This document shows positions 1 through 8,791 of a DNA stretch of 64,000 bases, piece by piece. A program made the translations under genes and the position numbers. This stretch comes from Kutzneria chonburiensis (GTDB lineage Bacteria; Actinomycetota; Actinomycetes; Mycobacteriales; Pseudonocardiaceae), in contig NZ_CP097263.1 of the NCBI RefSeq assembly GCF_028622115.1, positions 6,696,001 to 6,760,000 of the forward strand, in the 5' to 3' direction. The notes beneath the pieces are model-generated. The model made no database searches. It had not been told where the DNA came from and saw nothing but the letters and a program-made list of their open reading frames with translations. Numbering within the stretch: the first letter of the stretch is position 1; each line of letters begins with the position of its first letter.

Positions 1-639
1 CTTGCCGTTGTCCGGCGTGACCAGCAGCTGCTGCCCGGCGTTGAGCTCGGAACCGACACCGTCGACGCCGCCGATCACCGACGTGGTCGGGGTGGCGCTC
101 GCGTCGGCGCTGTGCGGCAGCGTGTCGCACACGTCCCAGAAGTTGCCGATCCGTTGCGGCCCAACGGGAAGCATCTGCGGGCCGTCCACAATGCCCTGCT
201 TCTTGTCACGCGGAAGGCCCTTGAGCACCTCGTCGTCGACCACCGCGGGCGTGGCCGCGGCCGGCGAGGTGGCGCCCTGCGCCCCGCCGCCGCTGCCGTT
301 GGCCAACAGGATCAGCCGAGCCGACGTCACGTTGAACGTGGGCACCAACCGCTTGTTGTTGCTGGCGTCGGTGATCAACGCGTACACCGCGCCGGACTGC
401 TTGCCGATCACGACGCCGTTGGACTCCGGCACCGAGCCGGCCGGGCTGAGCACGGCGAACAGGACAAAGCCGATGGCCGCGACCATGGCCAGCAGCACAC
501 CGACCACCGCCGAGCGCATGTGCGAGCCCATCGGGTCGTGCAGCATCACCGAGTCCTTGCGCACCAAGGCGGACTCCATCCGCCTCAGCATGAATCGGTA
601 CGCCTGGACCTGGGACTTGCTCGTAGGTGTCGAAGGCAT
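1..639 (-). CDS. eccB: Type VII secretion protein EccB, N-terminal 213 residues (cut by window edge)
   Basis: Membrane component of the ESX/type VII secretion core complex, anchored in the cytoplasmic membrane with most of the protein outside. The N-terminus MPSTPTSKSQVQAYRFMLRR is the characteristic EccB opening. It is followed by a basic stretch and a single transmembrane segment around residues 42-63, then the start of the extracytoplasmic repeat domain (SNGVVIGKQSGAVYAL, then RLVPTFNVTSARL). The ATG at 637-639 is the only start that gives the conserved opening. The gene runs off the left edge, so the C-terminal half is not visible. It diverges from eccE, which supports an ESX locus continuing to the left. 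Family assignment is confident; which ESX subtype is an inference. Confidence 0.9.
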   Translation of the reverse strand, partial: MPSTPTSKSQVQAYRFMLRRMESALVRKDSVMLHDPMGSHMRSAVVGVLLAMVAAIGFVLFAVLSPAGSVPESNGVVIGKQSGAVYALITDASNNKRLVPTFNVTSARLILLANGSGGGAQGATSPAAATPAVVDDEVLKGLPRDKKQGIVDGPQMLPVGPQRIGNFWDVCDTLPHSADASATPTTSVIGGVDGVGSELNAGQQLLVTPDNGK

Positions 640-775
640 TCGCAGCTCGCAGCTCTCCCGTTCGCGGTACGGTTTCGCAGGATAGCGGGAGGCAGTGCCG
701 GCCGGGTGCGCTTCGGGTGGACCCGATCGGCCGGCGCCCGATATCGCAGCGAACACCGAGGGGAAGATCGAGCGG

Positions 776-2089
776 ATGTCCGTGACCACGCAACGCCCGG
801 GGCCGCCCAGCAACGGCGCGCCCCCGCCGCAGGCGCAGTCAGCCACGCCCCCGCCGCGACGCGTGCCGCCGGCACGCCGGCGCAAGGCGGGCGCGAGCAT
901 CGGCGGCCTGCCGGTGGCCAACCTCGTCGTGCTCGAGGTCGGCGTGGCCATCGGCCTCGTGCTGCTGGCGATCAACCGCTCCTGGCTGTACGTGGCGGCC
1001 GGGGTGGTCGGTGTCGCGCTCATCCTGACGTTCATCCGCTGGAGCGGCCGCTGGTTCACGCAGTGGGTCGGGCTGACGGTCCGCTACCTGTTCCGCTCGC
1101 ACAGCCGGGTCAGCTCGCCGGCCGAGGCGCCCGCGGTGGACGCCGACGATGAGACGAAGGTCATCGGCGCCGAAGACGCCCGTGTCGCGCTGCTCCGGCT
1201 CGCGGTGCCCGACCTCGTCGTCGCGCACGCCATCGACCACGAGCGCTCGCCGGTCGGCATGGCGTGGCAGGACGGCGTCTGGACCGCCGTGCTGCGGGTC
1301 GACGTGGAACCGCCGCTGGTCGCCCCGATCGGCAAGGCGCCGAACCTGCCGCTCGGTGTGCTCGCGCCGTGCCTTGAGGACCGCGGCGTGGTGCTGGACT
1401 CGATCCGGGTGCTGTGGCACTGCTACCCCGGCAGCGCCGTGCTCCCGCCCAGCTCGCCCGCACTGTCCTCATACATGGAGGTGATCGGCGCACTGCCGAC
1501 CTCCGCCCGTCGGACCACGCTCGTCGCCGTGCGGCTGGACCCGCGGCGCTGCGGCGCGGCCATCCGTGAGCGTGGCGGCGGCGTCGTCGGCGCGCACCGG
1601 GCGCTGATCGGCGCGCTGTCCCGCGTGCGCAGCGCCCTGGAGAGCCGCGGCGTGACGACCCGTCCGCTGGACTCCGACGAGCTGCTGTCCACCGGCATCG
1701 CCATCAGTGAGCTGTCCGGCGCCGTCAACGCCGAGGGCCGCGTGGGGCTGACCGAGAAGTGGGGCGGCGTGACCGCCGCCGGCGTCGGCCACTCCAGCTA
1801 CTCCATCACCGGCTGGCCCAGCGGCGGCGTCGCCGCCGGCCTGAACACGTTCACCAGCATCCGGGCGCTGTCCTCCACGGTCACGCTGGCCATCTCGCCC
1901 GGCGGCCAGGACGGCCAGGTCGGGCTGCGCGGGCTGGTCCGGCTCAGCGCCCGCACCCCGTCCGAGCTGAACCGCGCCGAGGACCGGCTGGAAAAGATGT
2001 CCGGCCAGCTCGGTTTCGACGTGACCCCGCTGCGCGGCCTGCAGAGCGCCGCGCTGGCCGCGACGCTGCCGTTCGGAGGATGGGCATGA
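776..2089 (+). CDS. eccE: Type VII secretion protein EccE
   Basis: Peripheral membrane component of the ESX translocon. The 437-residue product has a proline-rich, basic N-terminus, two adjacent transmembrane segments (about residues 45-66 and 70-89) and a long soluble domain, which is the EccE layout. The ATG at 776 is preferred over an upstream in-frame ATG at 695 because a purine-rich GAGGGGAAG lies about 10 bases before it. The gene is divergent from eccB, and its stop overlaps the next start in an ATGA arrangement. EccE is absent from the minimal ESX-4 of Mycobacterium tuberculosis but present in many other actinobacterial ESX-4-type loci. The nearby truA matches the ESX-4 position. Confidence 0.85.
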   Translation: MSVTTQRPGPPSNGAPPPQAQSATPPPRRVPPARRRKAGASIGGLPVANLVVLEVGVAIGLVLLAINRSWLYVAAGVVGVALILTFIRWSGRWFTQWVGLTVRYLFRSHSRVSSPAEAPAVDADDETKVIGAEDARVALLRLAVPDLVVAHAIDHERSPVGMAWQDGVWTAVLRVDVEPPLVAPIGKAPNLPLGVLAPCLEDRGVVLDSIRVLWHCYPGSAVLPPSSPALSSYMEVIGALPTSARRTTLVAVRLDPRRCGAAIRERGGGVVGAHRALIGALSRVRSALESRGVTTRPLDSDELLSTGIAISELSGAVNAEGRVGLTEKWGGVTAAGVGHSSYSITGWPSGGVAAGLNTFTSIRALSSTVTLAISPGGQDGQVGLRGLVRLSARTPSELNRAEDRLEKMSGQLGFDVTPLRGLQSAALAATLPFGGWA

Positions 2090-2820
2090 GCACGAGTCAG
2101 ACCCGGTCCCGGGACACCATGGGCAAGGTCGGCGGGCTCGCCCCCGAGTACCTGGTTTCGCCCGAGCTGCTGGACGCGGTCAGCCCGTCGGCCGAGCGCG
2201 GCGGCACGCTGATCGGCACCGACTCGCGCAACGAGCCGGCCAGCGTGTCCCTGCTGCGTCCGATGCCGACCAGGGTGGTCGCCCTCGGCGGCCTGTACCT
2301 GGCCCGCCAGCTCGCGCTGCGGGCGCTGGCCGCGGGTGCGTGGGTGATCATCGCGACCGGCCGGCCGCAGGCCTGGCAGGCGCTGGCCCAGGCCACCACC
2401 ACCGGCCCGAACGAGCGGCCGCTGCCCGTCGTCTCGATCCGGCGGCTGTCGCCGATCGAGCTGCCCGACAGCTCCGAGGACAACCCGCTGCTGGTCGTGC
2501 ACGACGGCGGCGCCACCCCGGTCGAGCTGCTGCCGCCGCGCACGCCGTGGCAGACCACCATGTACGTGCTGCCCTATCTGCACCCGCAGGCCGGTGCGCT
2601 GGCCATGAACGCCGACCTGGTGCTCATCCAGCGGCTACAGGCCGCGCAGGCCCAGCTGGCCGGCCGGATGTGGCGGCTCAACCCGGCCCAGGTCACCGAG
2701 CTGTCGCAGCTGCGCGACGACCACGTGCTGGCGCTCGGGCGGGACCTGTGGGTGCCGATCCGCCTGGTCACCAACGAGGGCGAGAAGCAGATCCTCGGCC
2801 CCGTGCGCCGCGGGGACTGA
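2086..2820 (+). CDS. Unknown protein translationally coupled to EccE
   Basis: A 244-residue protein I do not recognise. Its ATG (2086) overlaps the eccE stop (ATGA) and has a GGAGG six bases upstream; an in-frame ATG at 2080 is the alternative. It has no signal peptide. The segment VVALGGLYLARQLALRALAA followed by VIIATGRPQAWQ (residues about 63-95) and later LLVVHDGG looks like an alternating helix/strand fold, such as a degenerate P-loop or FtsK-like nucleotide-binding module without a Walker A lysine. The C-terminal third is helical (QRLQAAQAQLAGRMWRL). Tight coupling to eccE suggests a role at the ESX membrane complex, but that is inference from context only. Confidence 0.8.
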   Translation: MSTSQTRSRDTMGKVGGLAPEYLVSPELLDAVSPSAERGGTLIGTDSRNEPASVSLLRPMPTRVVALGGLYLARQLALRALAAGAWVIIATGRPQAWQALAQATTTGPNERPLPVVSIRRLSPIELPDSSEDNPLLVVHDGGATPVELLPPRTPWQTTMYVLPYLHPQAGALAMNADLVLIQRLQAAQAQLAGRMWRLNPAQVTELSQLRDDHVLALGRDLWVPIRLVTNEGEKQILGPVRRGD

Positions 2821-2860
2821 TCCGAGGCAACCCGGTGGCGTCACCGACCGTCACCGGAGC

Positions 2861-3949
2861 ATGACGTTCACACGATGTGCGGCCCTGGCGCTCGCCGCGG
2901 CGACCGCCCTGCTCGCCGTGCCGGCGACCGCCGAGGCCGCAACGGTGCCCAAGGGCTTCGCCCCGGCATCGAGCAGCTGGCTGACGCCCAAGCACGGCTA
3001 CGTGCTCGGCTACGCCGGCGCCACCGGCTACCTGCTGGAGACCACCGACGGCGGCGCTCGGTGGTCCCGGCTGGCCGCCCCGCCGATCGCGCTGCCCGAC
3101 AACCACAACCACGTCGCGCTGACCGTGCCCGACGCCAAGCACGCCTTCGTCTCCGACGGCGAGCGCATCCAGGCCAGCACCGACGGCGGCAAGCACTGGT
3201 TCGCCGTGACGCTGGCTGGGCTGCCCAGCCCCAGCTACCTCAACAAGATCGACATCGCCGACGGCCACGTGCTGGCCCTGGCCAGCACGCTGAGCCAGCC
3301 CGACCACAACACCACCCAGCTCTACACCGGCAAGGTCGGCGCCAAGACGCTGACCGCCGTGCCGGGCCTGTCGGTCGACGGCGGCATCACCTACGGGGAC
3401 CTCGCGGTCGGCGGCGGCGTGCAGATCTCGGTCGGTGCGGACCACTCCACCAGCAAGTACTGGACCTCCACCGACGGCGTGCACTTCACGACCGCGCCGC
3501 TGCCCTGCGATGCGTCCATGCAGACCGCACTGGACGGCGTGCGGCAGGGCAAGGTGCTCAACCTGTGCCTCGGCGACCCGTCCGACCCGTCGCCCGGGCA
3601 CATGCACAAGCAGCTGGTCCACGCCGCGGCGCTGGGCGTGCGCTACCTGCCCTCCGACGCCGAGGCCCCGCTGGCCGGCATCTACCAGGGCTTCGCATCG
3701 GGCTCGGACCAGAACGCCGCCATCGCGGCCACCGGCGGGGGCATCGAGCTGCTGTACAGCACCACCGACGGCGGCAACACCTGGCAGACCACCGAGCTCG
3801 ACGAGGACCGCTTCGGGCTGTACGACCTGCGGTTCGTCGACCACGCCTTCGGCACCGTGATCACCGGCGCGCCCGATGCCTGGAACGGCTCGGTGCTCTA
3901 CCGCACCACCGACTCCGGCCACAGCTGGCAGCCGGTGACCTTCAGCTAG
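2861..3949 (+). CDS. Secreted Asp-box (BNR/Ycf48-like) beta-propeller protein
   Basis: A 362-residue exported protein. Residues 1-27 form a classical signal peptide with a cleavage site near AEA|AT. The mature part carries four Asp-box motifs of the S/T-x-D-x-G-x-x-W type ([32 protein letters not shown]), each in a beta-hairpin context. This indicates a beta-propeller of the sialidase/Ycf48-like structural class. Asp-boxes are structural and do not by themselves imply sialidase activity, and no sialidase catalytic arginine triad is evident. A GGAGC lies directly before the ATG. Its 3' end overlaps the convergent truA by 8 bases. Export to the cell surface is likely; the substrate is unknown. 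Confidence 0.75.
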   Translation: MTFTRCAALALAAATALLAVPATAEAATVPKGFAPASSSWLTPKHGYVLGYAGATGYLLETTDGGARWSRLAAPPIALPDNHNHVALTVPDAKHAFVSDGERIQASTDGGKHWFAVTLAGLPSPSYLNKIDIADGHVLALASTLSQPDHNTTQLYTGKVGAKTLTAVPGLSVDGGITYGDLAVGGGVQISVGADHSTSKYWTSTDGVHFTTAPLPCDASMQTALDGVRQGKVLNLCLGDPSDPSPGHMHKQLVHAAALGVRYLPSDAEAPLAGIYQGFASGSDQNAAIAATGGGIELLYSTTDGGNTWQTTELDEDRFGLYDLRFVDHAFGTVITGAPDAWNGSVLYRTTDSGHSWQPVTFS

Positions 3950-4790
3950 CGACCCGGACGTTGCGGGTGACCGCGGCGCGGGCGGCCAGGTCCTGGTCCG
4001 CGGGGTAGTCGACCCGGACCAGGGTCAGGCCGTGCGGCGGCGCGACCGTGACGGAGCTGGAGCGCTCGGTGGAGCGCAGCAGGGAGGCCGGCCAGTCGAC
4101 CGGCTTGCGGCCCTCGCCGACGGCCAGCAGCGCGCCGACCAGGCTGCGGACCATGGAGTGGCAGAACGCATCGGCCGACACGGCGGCGGTCAACACGCCG
4201 TCCTCGCCCCGGGTCCAGGTCAGCCGCTGGAGCTCACGGATGGTCGTGGCACCCTCGCGTCGTTTGCAGAAGGCGCAGAAGTCATGCTCGCCGAGCAGCA
4301 GCTCGGACGCCTCGGACAGGGCCGTCAGCGACAGCGGCCGAGGCCACGAGATGGTGTCCAGGCGGCGCAGCGGATCGGCCCCGAAGGGGGCGTCGGCCAC
4401 GCGGTATTCGTAGTGCCGGCGCAGCGCGGTGAAGCGGGCGTCGAACTCGTCGGGCACCCTGGTCGCCCGGAACACCCGCACGTCGGCCGGCAGAATGCGG
4501 GACAGCCGCTTGGGCAGGCCGTCCACATCGGACTCGGCCGGCAGGTCGACGTGGGCCACCTGCCCACTGGCATGCACGCCGGCGTCGGTGCGACCGGCCA
4601 CCGTCAGCGTCAGCGGCTGCCGGAACACCTGGGACAGCGACTCCTCCAGCACGCCGCACACCGTGCGCCGCTCCGGCTGGCGGGCCCAGCCCGAGAACTC
4701 GGTGCCGTCGTAGCCGAGATCCAGCCGAACGCGGACGAGCCCGCCATCCCCGGAGGGAGTGGCGGGCTCGTCGTGGACGGCAGAAGTCAC
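3942..4790 (-). CDS. truA: tRNA pseudouridine(38-40) synthase TruA
   Basis: Converts uridines 38-40 in the anticodon stem-loop of tRNAs to pseudouridine. The 282-residue protein has the family start ([17 protein letters not shown]) and the catalytic loop [10 protein letters not shown], in which Asp69 is the nucleophile. The C-terminal half contains the conserved [19 protein letters not shown] block. It starts with GTG at 4790, whose GTGA overlaps the rplQ stop, so it is translationally coupled at the end of the alpha operon, as in many actinobacteria. Its stop lies inside the last codons of the convergent Asp-box gene, with no room for a separate terminator. Confidence 0.97.
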   Translation of the reverse strand: MTSAVHDEPATPSGDGGLVRVRLDLGYDGTEFSGWARQPERRTVCGVLEESLSQVFRQPLTLTVAGRTDAGVHASGQVAHVDLPAESDVDGLPKRLSRILPADVRVFRATRVPDEFDARFTALRRHYEYRVADAPFGADPLRRLDTISWPRPLSLTALSEASELLLGEHDFCAFCKRREGATTIRELQRLTWTRGEDGVLTAAVSADAFCHSMVRSLVGALLAVGEGRKPVDWPASLLRSTERSSSVTVAPPHGLTLVRVDYPADQDLAARAAVTRNVRVAS

Positions 4791-5329
4791 TCGGACTTCT
4801 TGTCCTCAGCCTCGGCGGTCTCCTCGACCTCGGCGACAGCCTCGGTCTCGGCGGCCTCGTCAGCGGCGGCCTCCTCGGCGGCCGGGGTCTCGACGACCTC
4901 GGCGGCCGGGGTCGCGGCCTCGTCCTTGGCGAACTTGGTGCCGCGGGCCTTCTCGGCCTCGGTGGAGACCAGCTGCTCCGCGATCAGCTCGATCACGGCC
5001 ATGGGGGCGTTGTCGCCCTTGCGGGGCATGGTCTTCACGATGCGGGTGTAGCCACCGTTGCGGTCGGCGAAGTGCGGGCCGATCTCGGCGAACAGCTTGT
5101 GCAGCACATCCTTGTCGCGGATGGTCTTGAGGACCTCACGACGGTTGTGCAGGTCGCCGCGCTTGGCCTTGCTGATCAGCCGCTCGGCGAGCGGACGCAG
5201 CTTGCGCGCCTTGGCCTCGGTGGTCTTGATCCGCCCGTGCGTGAACAGCGCCGTGGCCAGGTTGGCCAGCAGCAGCCGCTCGTGGGCCGGAGACCCGCCA
5301 AGCCGGGCGCCCTTGGTGGGGGTCGGCAT
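4787..5329 (-). CDS. rplQ: 50S ribosomal protein L17, with acidic tail
   Basis: Large-subunit protein near the exit tunnel. The conserved core ([25 protein letters not shown] and the RRDK-type helices) covers about residues 1-120. The product is 180 residues against about 120 in Escherichia coli. The extra C-terminal 55-60 residues are low-complexity alanine/glutamate ([19 protein letters not shown]) ending in DKKSE. Extended, acidic L17 tails are usual in actinobacteria, so I read this as a lineage feature, not a fusion. It follows rpoA after 32 bases and overlaps truA by 4. Confidence 0.97.
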   Translation of the reverse strand: MPTPTKGARLGGSPAHERLLLANLATALFTHGRIKTTEAKARKLRPLAERLISKAKRGDLHNRREVLKTIRDKDVLHKLFAEIGPHFADRNGGYTRIVKTMPRKGDNAPMAVIELIAEQLVSTEAEKARGTKFAKDEAATPAAEVVETPAAEEAAADEAAETEAVAEVEETAEAEDKKSE

Positions 5330-5361
5330 TTCCGTTGCTCCTGTGGTCTAGAACAGCTGGT

Positions 5362-6417
5362 TCAGAGCTGCTCAGTCTCTGCGTAGTCCTGGCCGTCGTC
5401 GTGGTGTCCGTCCACACCCGCGTCGGACCAGCCCGCGTCGGCCGGGAAGTCGGTCGCGGCGACCGACGGGTCGAACCCGGGCGGGCTGTCCTTCAGCGCG
5501 AGGCCGAGGCCGACGAGCTTGAGCTTGACCTCGTCGATCGACTTGGCGCCGAAGTTGCGGATGTCGAGCAGGTCGGCCTCGCTGCGCGAGACCAGTTCGC
5601 CGACGGTGTGGATGCCCTCACGCTTGAGGCAGTTGTAGGACCGGACCGTGAGGTCGAGGTCCTCGATCGGCATCGCGAACGCGGCGATGGTGTCCGCCTC
5701 GGCCGGCGACGGGCCGATCTCGATGCCCTCGGCGTCGGTGTTGAGCTCACGGGCCAGGCCGAAGAGCTCGGTCAGCGTCTTACCCGCGGACGCGACGGAG
5801 TCGCGCGGCGTGATCGACGGCTTGGTCTCCACGTCCAGGATCAGCTTGTCGAAGTCGGTGCGCTGCTCGACACGAGTGGCCTCGACCTTGTACGTCACCT
5901 TCAGCACCGGCGAGTAGATCGAGTCGACCGGGATCCGGCCGATCTCGGCGCCGGCCTGCTTGTTCTGCACCGCCGGGACGTAGCCGCGACCGCGCTCGAC
6001 GACGAGCTCGATCTCCAGCTTGCCCTTGGCGTTGAGGGTGGCGATGTGCAGGTCGGGGTTGTGCACGGTGACACCGGCCGGAGGCACGATGTCGCCCGCG
6101 GTCACCGCGCCGGGACCCTGCTTGCGCAGGTACATGGTCACCGGCTCGTCCTCCTCGGAGGACACGACCAGCTCCTTGAGGTTCAGGATGATGTCGGTGA
6201 CATCCTCCTTCACCCCGGGAACCGTGGTGAACTCGTGCAGCACGCCGTCGATCCGGATGCTGGTCACGGCCGCGCCCGGGATGGACGACAGCAGCGTGCG
6301 CCGGATCGAGTTGCCCAACGTGTAGCCGAACCCGGGCTCCAGCGGCTCGATGACGAACCGGGACCGGGTGTCGTTGATGGGCTCTTCGGCGAGCGTGGGT
6401 CGCTGAGAGATGAGCAC
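5362..6417 (-). CDS. rpoA: DNA-directed RNA polymerase alpha subunit
   Basis: Assembly platform and promoter UP-element/activator contact subunit of RNA polymerase. The 351-residue protein has the N-terminal assembly domain ([20 protein letters not shown] at residues about 21-40) and the C-terminal helix-hairpin-helix domain ([19 protein letters not shown], then [16 protein letters not shown]). It starts with GTG at 6417. The C-terminal tail after the CTD is long and acidic, with several D/H/Q residues. A large GC hairpin sits between its start and the upstream rpsD, which could allow its level to be set separately from the ribosomal proteins. Confidence 0.98.
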   Translation of the reverse strand: MLISQRPTLAEEPINDTRSRFVIEPLEPGFGYTLGNSIRRTLLSSIPGAAVTSIRIDGVLHEFTTVPGVKEDVTDIILNLKELVVSSEEDEPVTMYLRKQGPGAVTAGDIVPPAGVTVHNPDLHIATLNAKGKLEIELVVERGRGYVPAVQNKQAGAEIGRIPVDSIYSPVLKVTYKVEATRVEQRTDFDKLILDVETKPSITPRDSVASAGKTLTELFGLARELNTDAEGIEIGPSPAEADTIAAFAMPIEDLDLTVRSYNCLKREGIHTVGELVSRSEADLLDIRNFGAKSIDEVKLKLVGLGLALKDSPPGFDPSVAATDFPADAGWSDAGVDGHHDDGQDYAETEQL

Positions 6418-6463
6418 TGCTTACCTTCTTTCGTACGACGCCCGCTATTTGACGTCGACCGAG

Positions 6464-6499
6464 TCCCGGCCCGGCCGCCGTGCGGCGACCGGGCCGGGA
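6464..6499 (-). promoter_or_regulatory. Large GC hairpin in the rpsD-rpoA gap
   Basis: An 11-bp perfect stem (6464-6474 with 6489-6499) is extended by a further 5-bp inner stem (76-80 with 83-87) and a two-base loop. It occupies almost the whole gap between the rpsD stop and the rpoA start. No U-tract follows on the transcribed strand, so complete termination is unlikely. An mRNA processing, stabilising or attenuating element is more plausible. Confidence 0.6.
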
Positions 6500-6503
6500 A
6501 GGA

Positions 6504-7109
6504 TCACTTCGAGTACAGCTCGACGATCAGCTGCTCCGACACCGGCGTGTCGATCTGGGCCCGCTCGGGGAGCTGGTGCACCAGAACACGCAGGGAGGAC
6601 GGAACCACCTGGAGCCAAGCCGGGATCGGACGGTCACCGAAGGTGGCCTTGGCGACCTCGAAAGGCAGCGTCGGCAGCGACTTCGGCTTCACGTCGATGA
6701 TGTCCCACTTGGACACCCGGTAGCTGGGGATGTTCACCTTGTGGCCGTTCACGATGAAGTGACCGTGGCTGACCAGCTGGCGGGCCTGGCGGCGGGTGCG
6801 AGCCAGACCGGCGCGGTAGATGACGTTGTCCAGCCGCGACTCGAGGATCTGCAGCAGGTTCTCACCGGTCTTGCCGGTCTTGCGAACCGCTTCCTCGTAG
6901 TAGCGGCGGAACTGACGCTCCAGCACGCCGTAGGTGTAGCGAGCCTTCTGCTTCTCCTGCATCTGCAGGAGGTACTCGGACTCCTTGATGCGACCGCGGC
7001 CGTGCTGGCCGGGCGGGTACGGACGGCGCTCAAAAGCCTGGTCGCCGCCGACGAGGTCGACCTTGAGGCGACGCGAGATGCGCGTCGCGGGGCCGGTGTA
7101 ACGAGCCAT
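6504..7109 (-). CDS. rpsD: 30S ribosomal protein S4
   Basis: Primary 16S rRNA-binding protein that nucleates 30S assembly. It is 201 residues, the usual actinobacterial length, with the family start ARYTGPATRISRRLKVDL and the S4 RNA-binding domain (SRLDNVIYRAGLARTRRQAR, residues about 90-150). This is the form without the four N-terminal zinc cysteines found in some other S4 proteins. A GGGGAGGAG ribosome binding site precedes the ATG. It lies between rpsK and rpoA in the alpha operon. In E. coli S4 is the translational repressor of this operon; whether that holds here cannot be read from the sequence. Confidence 0.98.
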   Translation of the reverse strand: MARYTGPATRISRRLKVDLVGGDQAFERRPYPPGQHGRGRIKESEYLLQMQEKQKARYTYGVLERQFRRYYEEAVRKTGKTGENLLQILESRLDNVIYRAGLARTRRQARQLVSHGHFIVNGHKVNIPSYRVSKWDIIDVKPKSLPTLPFEVAKATFGDRPIPAWLQVVPSSLRVLVHQLPERAQIDTPVSEQLIVELYSK

Positions 7110-7130
7110 CTTTTTACTCCTCCCCGTGCC

Positions 7131-7538
7131 TCAGACCCGGCGCCGCTTGGGCGGGCGGCAGCCGTTGTGGGGCTGCGGGGTCACGTCCTGGATGGTTCCG
7201 ACCTCGAGGCCCGCCGCCTGCAGCGAACGGATCGCGGTCTCCCGGCCGGAGCCGGGGCCCTTCACGAACACGTCGACCTTGCGCATGCCGTGCTCGGCCG
7301 CCTTGCGGGCGGCGTTCTCGGCGGCCATCTGCGCGGCGAACGGCGTGGACTTACGCGAGCCCTTGAAGCCGACGTGGCCGGCCGAGGCCCACGCGATGAC
7401 GGCGCCGGTCGGGTCCGTGATGGAGACGATCGTGTTGTTGAACGTGCTCTTGATGTGGGCGTGCCCGTGAGAGACGTTCTTCTTCTCCTTGCGCCGGATC
7501 TTCTTGACCCCGGCGCCGGAGCGAGTCTTGGGTGGCAT
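7131..7538 (-). CDS. rpsK: 30S ribosomal protein S11
   Basis: Platform protein of the small subunit at the mRNA exit and Shine-Dalgarno site. The 135-residue product shows the family core [19 protein letters not shown] and the C-terminal [18 protein letters not shown]. The basic N-terminal extension ([19 protein letters not shown]) is typical of actinobacteria. It is followed by rpsD after 21 bases and preceded by rpsM within about 30 bases. Nothing unusual is visible in the frame. Confidence 0.98.
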   Translation of the reverse strand: MPPKTRSGAGVKKIRRKEKKNVSHGHAHIKSTFNNTIVSITDPTGAVIAWASAGHVGFKGSRKSTPFAAQMAAENAARKAAEHGMRKVDVFVKGPGSGRETAIRSLQAAGLEVGTIQDVTPQPHNGCRPPKRRRV

Positions 7539-7566
7539 TCTTCGGAGATCTCCTAGCTAGCGGGGG

Positions 7567-7946
7567 TTACTTCTTACCGGCCTTCTTCTTGCCGGCCACC
7601 GTCTTCTTCGGGCCCTTGCGGGTGCGGGCGTTGGTCTTCGTCCGCTGACCGCGCACGGGAAGCCCACGACGGTGCCGAAGCCCTCGTAGCAGCCGATCTC
7701 CATCTTGCGACGGATGTCGGCCTGGACCTCGCGGCGGAGGTCACCCTCGACCTTGTAGTTGGCCTCGATGTGCTCACGCAGCTTGGCGAGGTCGTCGTCG
7801 CCCAGGTCCTTGGCCCGCAGGTCCGGGCTGATGCCCGTCGCGGCCAGGAGCTCCTTGGAACGAGTCCGGCCAATGCCGAAGATGTAGGTCAGCGCGATCT
7901 CCATCCGCTTTTCGCGGGGGAGGTCGACGCCAGCGAGTCGTGCCAT
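7567..7946 (-). CDS. rpsM: 30S ribosomal protein S13, with apparent 1-base deletion
   Basis: Small-subunit head protein that bridges to 50S and contacts tRNA. As read, the frame is normal to CYEG (about residue 89). It then gives a non-S13 tail ([13 protein letters not shown]...) running to a stop at 7557. Adding one base between 7680 and 7681 (C on the coding strand, making GGCCTTCGG) restores [20 protein letters not shown] and a lysine-rich end with TAA at 7567-7569. That gives 126 residues, the normal length. S13 is essential and single-copy in most bacteria, so a sequencing or assembly error is the most likely cause. It is followed by rpsK and preceded by rpmJ. Confidence 0.93.
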
Positions 7947-8170
7947 GCGGCGTACTGCTCCTCACTTTGTTCATCGCTCCAGGTCTGCTCCTCGTCCGTT
8001 CTGGGACCGACTCGCTGTGCCGGTACACCCGCTCGCACGGGTGCTGTCCCAGCCCCGGCCTGGAGTCCGGGGGTGAGTCGGGTGCTCGCGCGCCCGACAG
8101 GGTCGAGGAGGTGTGTGTACTTGTGGTCGCGTCCACTGAGTGGATCAGCGACGAGTACAGGGTTCGGTGC

Positions 8171-8284
8171 TCAGCCCTGGCGCTGCTTGTGGCGCAGGTT
8201 GTCGCAGATCACCATGACCCGGCCGTGACGGCGGATCACCTTGCACTTGTCGCAGATCTTCTTGACGCTCGGCTGGACCTTCAC
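8171..8284 (-). CDS. rpmJ: 50S ribosomal protein L36 (zinc-binding form)
   Basis: A 37-residue protein of the large subunit, too short for most gene finders. It starts with GTG at 8284 ([20 protein letters not shown]) and ends RHKQRQG. Cys11, Cys14, Cys27 and His32 form the C-x2-C-x12-C-x4-H zinc site, so this is the Zn-dependent C+ form. An AGGAG lies about 10 bases upstream. It sits between infA and rpsM, its standard alpha-operon position. The 220-base gap to rpsM holds only short weak inverted repeats and no other gene. Confidence 0.96.
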   Translation of the reverse strand: MKVQPSVKKICDKCKVIRRHGRVMVICDNLRHKQRQG

Positions 8285-8381
8285 GGTCGTGCACTCCTGT
8301 GCGAGTAGTTAGGGGATCCGGAGGCAAGCCCCCGGCGTGGGTCGCCCAACACGCAGCGGCCCCACGTCCCCAACGTGGAGG

Positions 8382-8603
8382 TCACTTGTAGCGGTAGACG
8401 ATTCGGCCGCGGGACAGGTCGTAGGGCGACAGCTCCACGACAACCCGGTCCTCCGGCAGGATACGGATGTAGTGCTGCCGCATCTTGCCGCTGATGTGTG
8501 CGAGAACCTTGTGGCCGTTCTCCAACTCGACTCGGAACATCGCGTTGGGGAGTGGCTCGACCACGCGGCCCTCGACCTCGATGGCCCCGTCCTTCTTGCC
8601 CAT
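8382..8603 (-). CDS. infA: Translation initiation factor IF-1
   Basis: Binds the ribosomal A site during initiation. The 73-residue S1/OB-fold protein is a full-length match to the family ([20 protein letters not shown] to [11 protein letters not shown]), with the [20 protein letters not shown]-binding strand intact. It is the first gene of the rpmJ-rpsM-rpsK-rpsD-rpoA-rplQ-truA unit. A consensus-like promoter lies about 150 bases upstream, which gives an untranslated leader of about 140 bases. Confidence 0.98.
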   Translation of the reverse strand: MGKKDGAIEVEGRVVEPLPNAMFRVELENGHKVLAHISGKMRQHYIRILPEDRVVVELSPYDLSRGRIVYRYK

Positions 8604-8749
8604 GTCCTCCGCGTTTCGTGACGGTGGTATGACTGGTGTGCGGCCCGCGCGACACCCCGACTCCGATCGCCCACCGAGATCACGAACGCGGTGACTTCAA
8701 GATCACCGCAGGCACGACGGAATCGACGCGACGAGTGCGCCGTCAATCC

Positions 8750-8778
8750 AGTGTACGGTGCAGGCCCTCATACCCCAA
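8750..8778 (-). promoter_or_regulatory. Predicted promoter of infA/alpha operon
   Basis: On the minus strand, TTGGGG (8778-8773), a 17-base spacer and TACACT (8755-8750) match a housekeeping sigma70-type promoter, with the -10 element fitting TAnnnT. It points at infA. It lies directly after the stop of the upstream DUF1707 gene, so it would let the alpha operon be expressed independently. Confidence 0.6.
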
Positions 8779-8791
8779 ATCGAGGCGCAGG

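Noticed and set aside
4787-4960. A fusion domain on L17 or contamination, suggested by the acidic repeat tail
   Set aside because: Low-complexity Ala/Glu tails on L17 are usual in actinobacteria.
7660-7700. Programmed frameshift in rpsM
   Set aside because: S13 is not known to use frameshifting and no slippery sequence is visible; a missing base is simpler.
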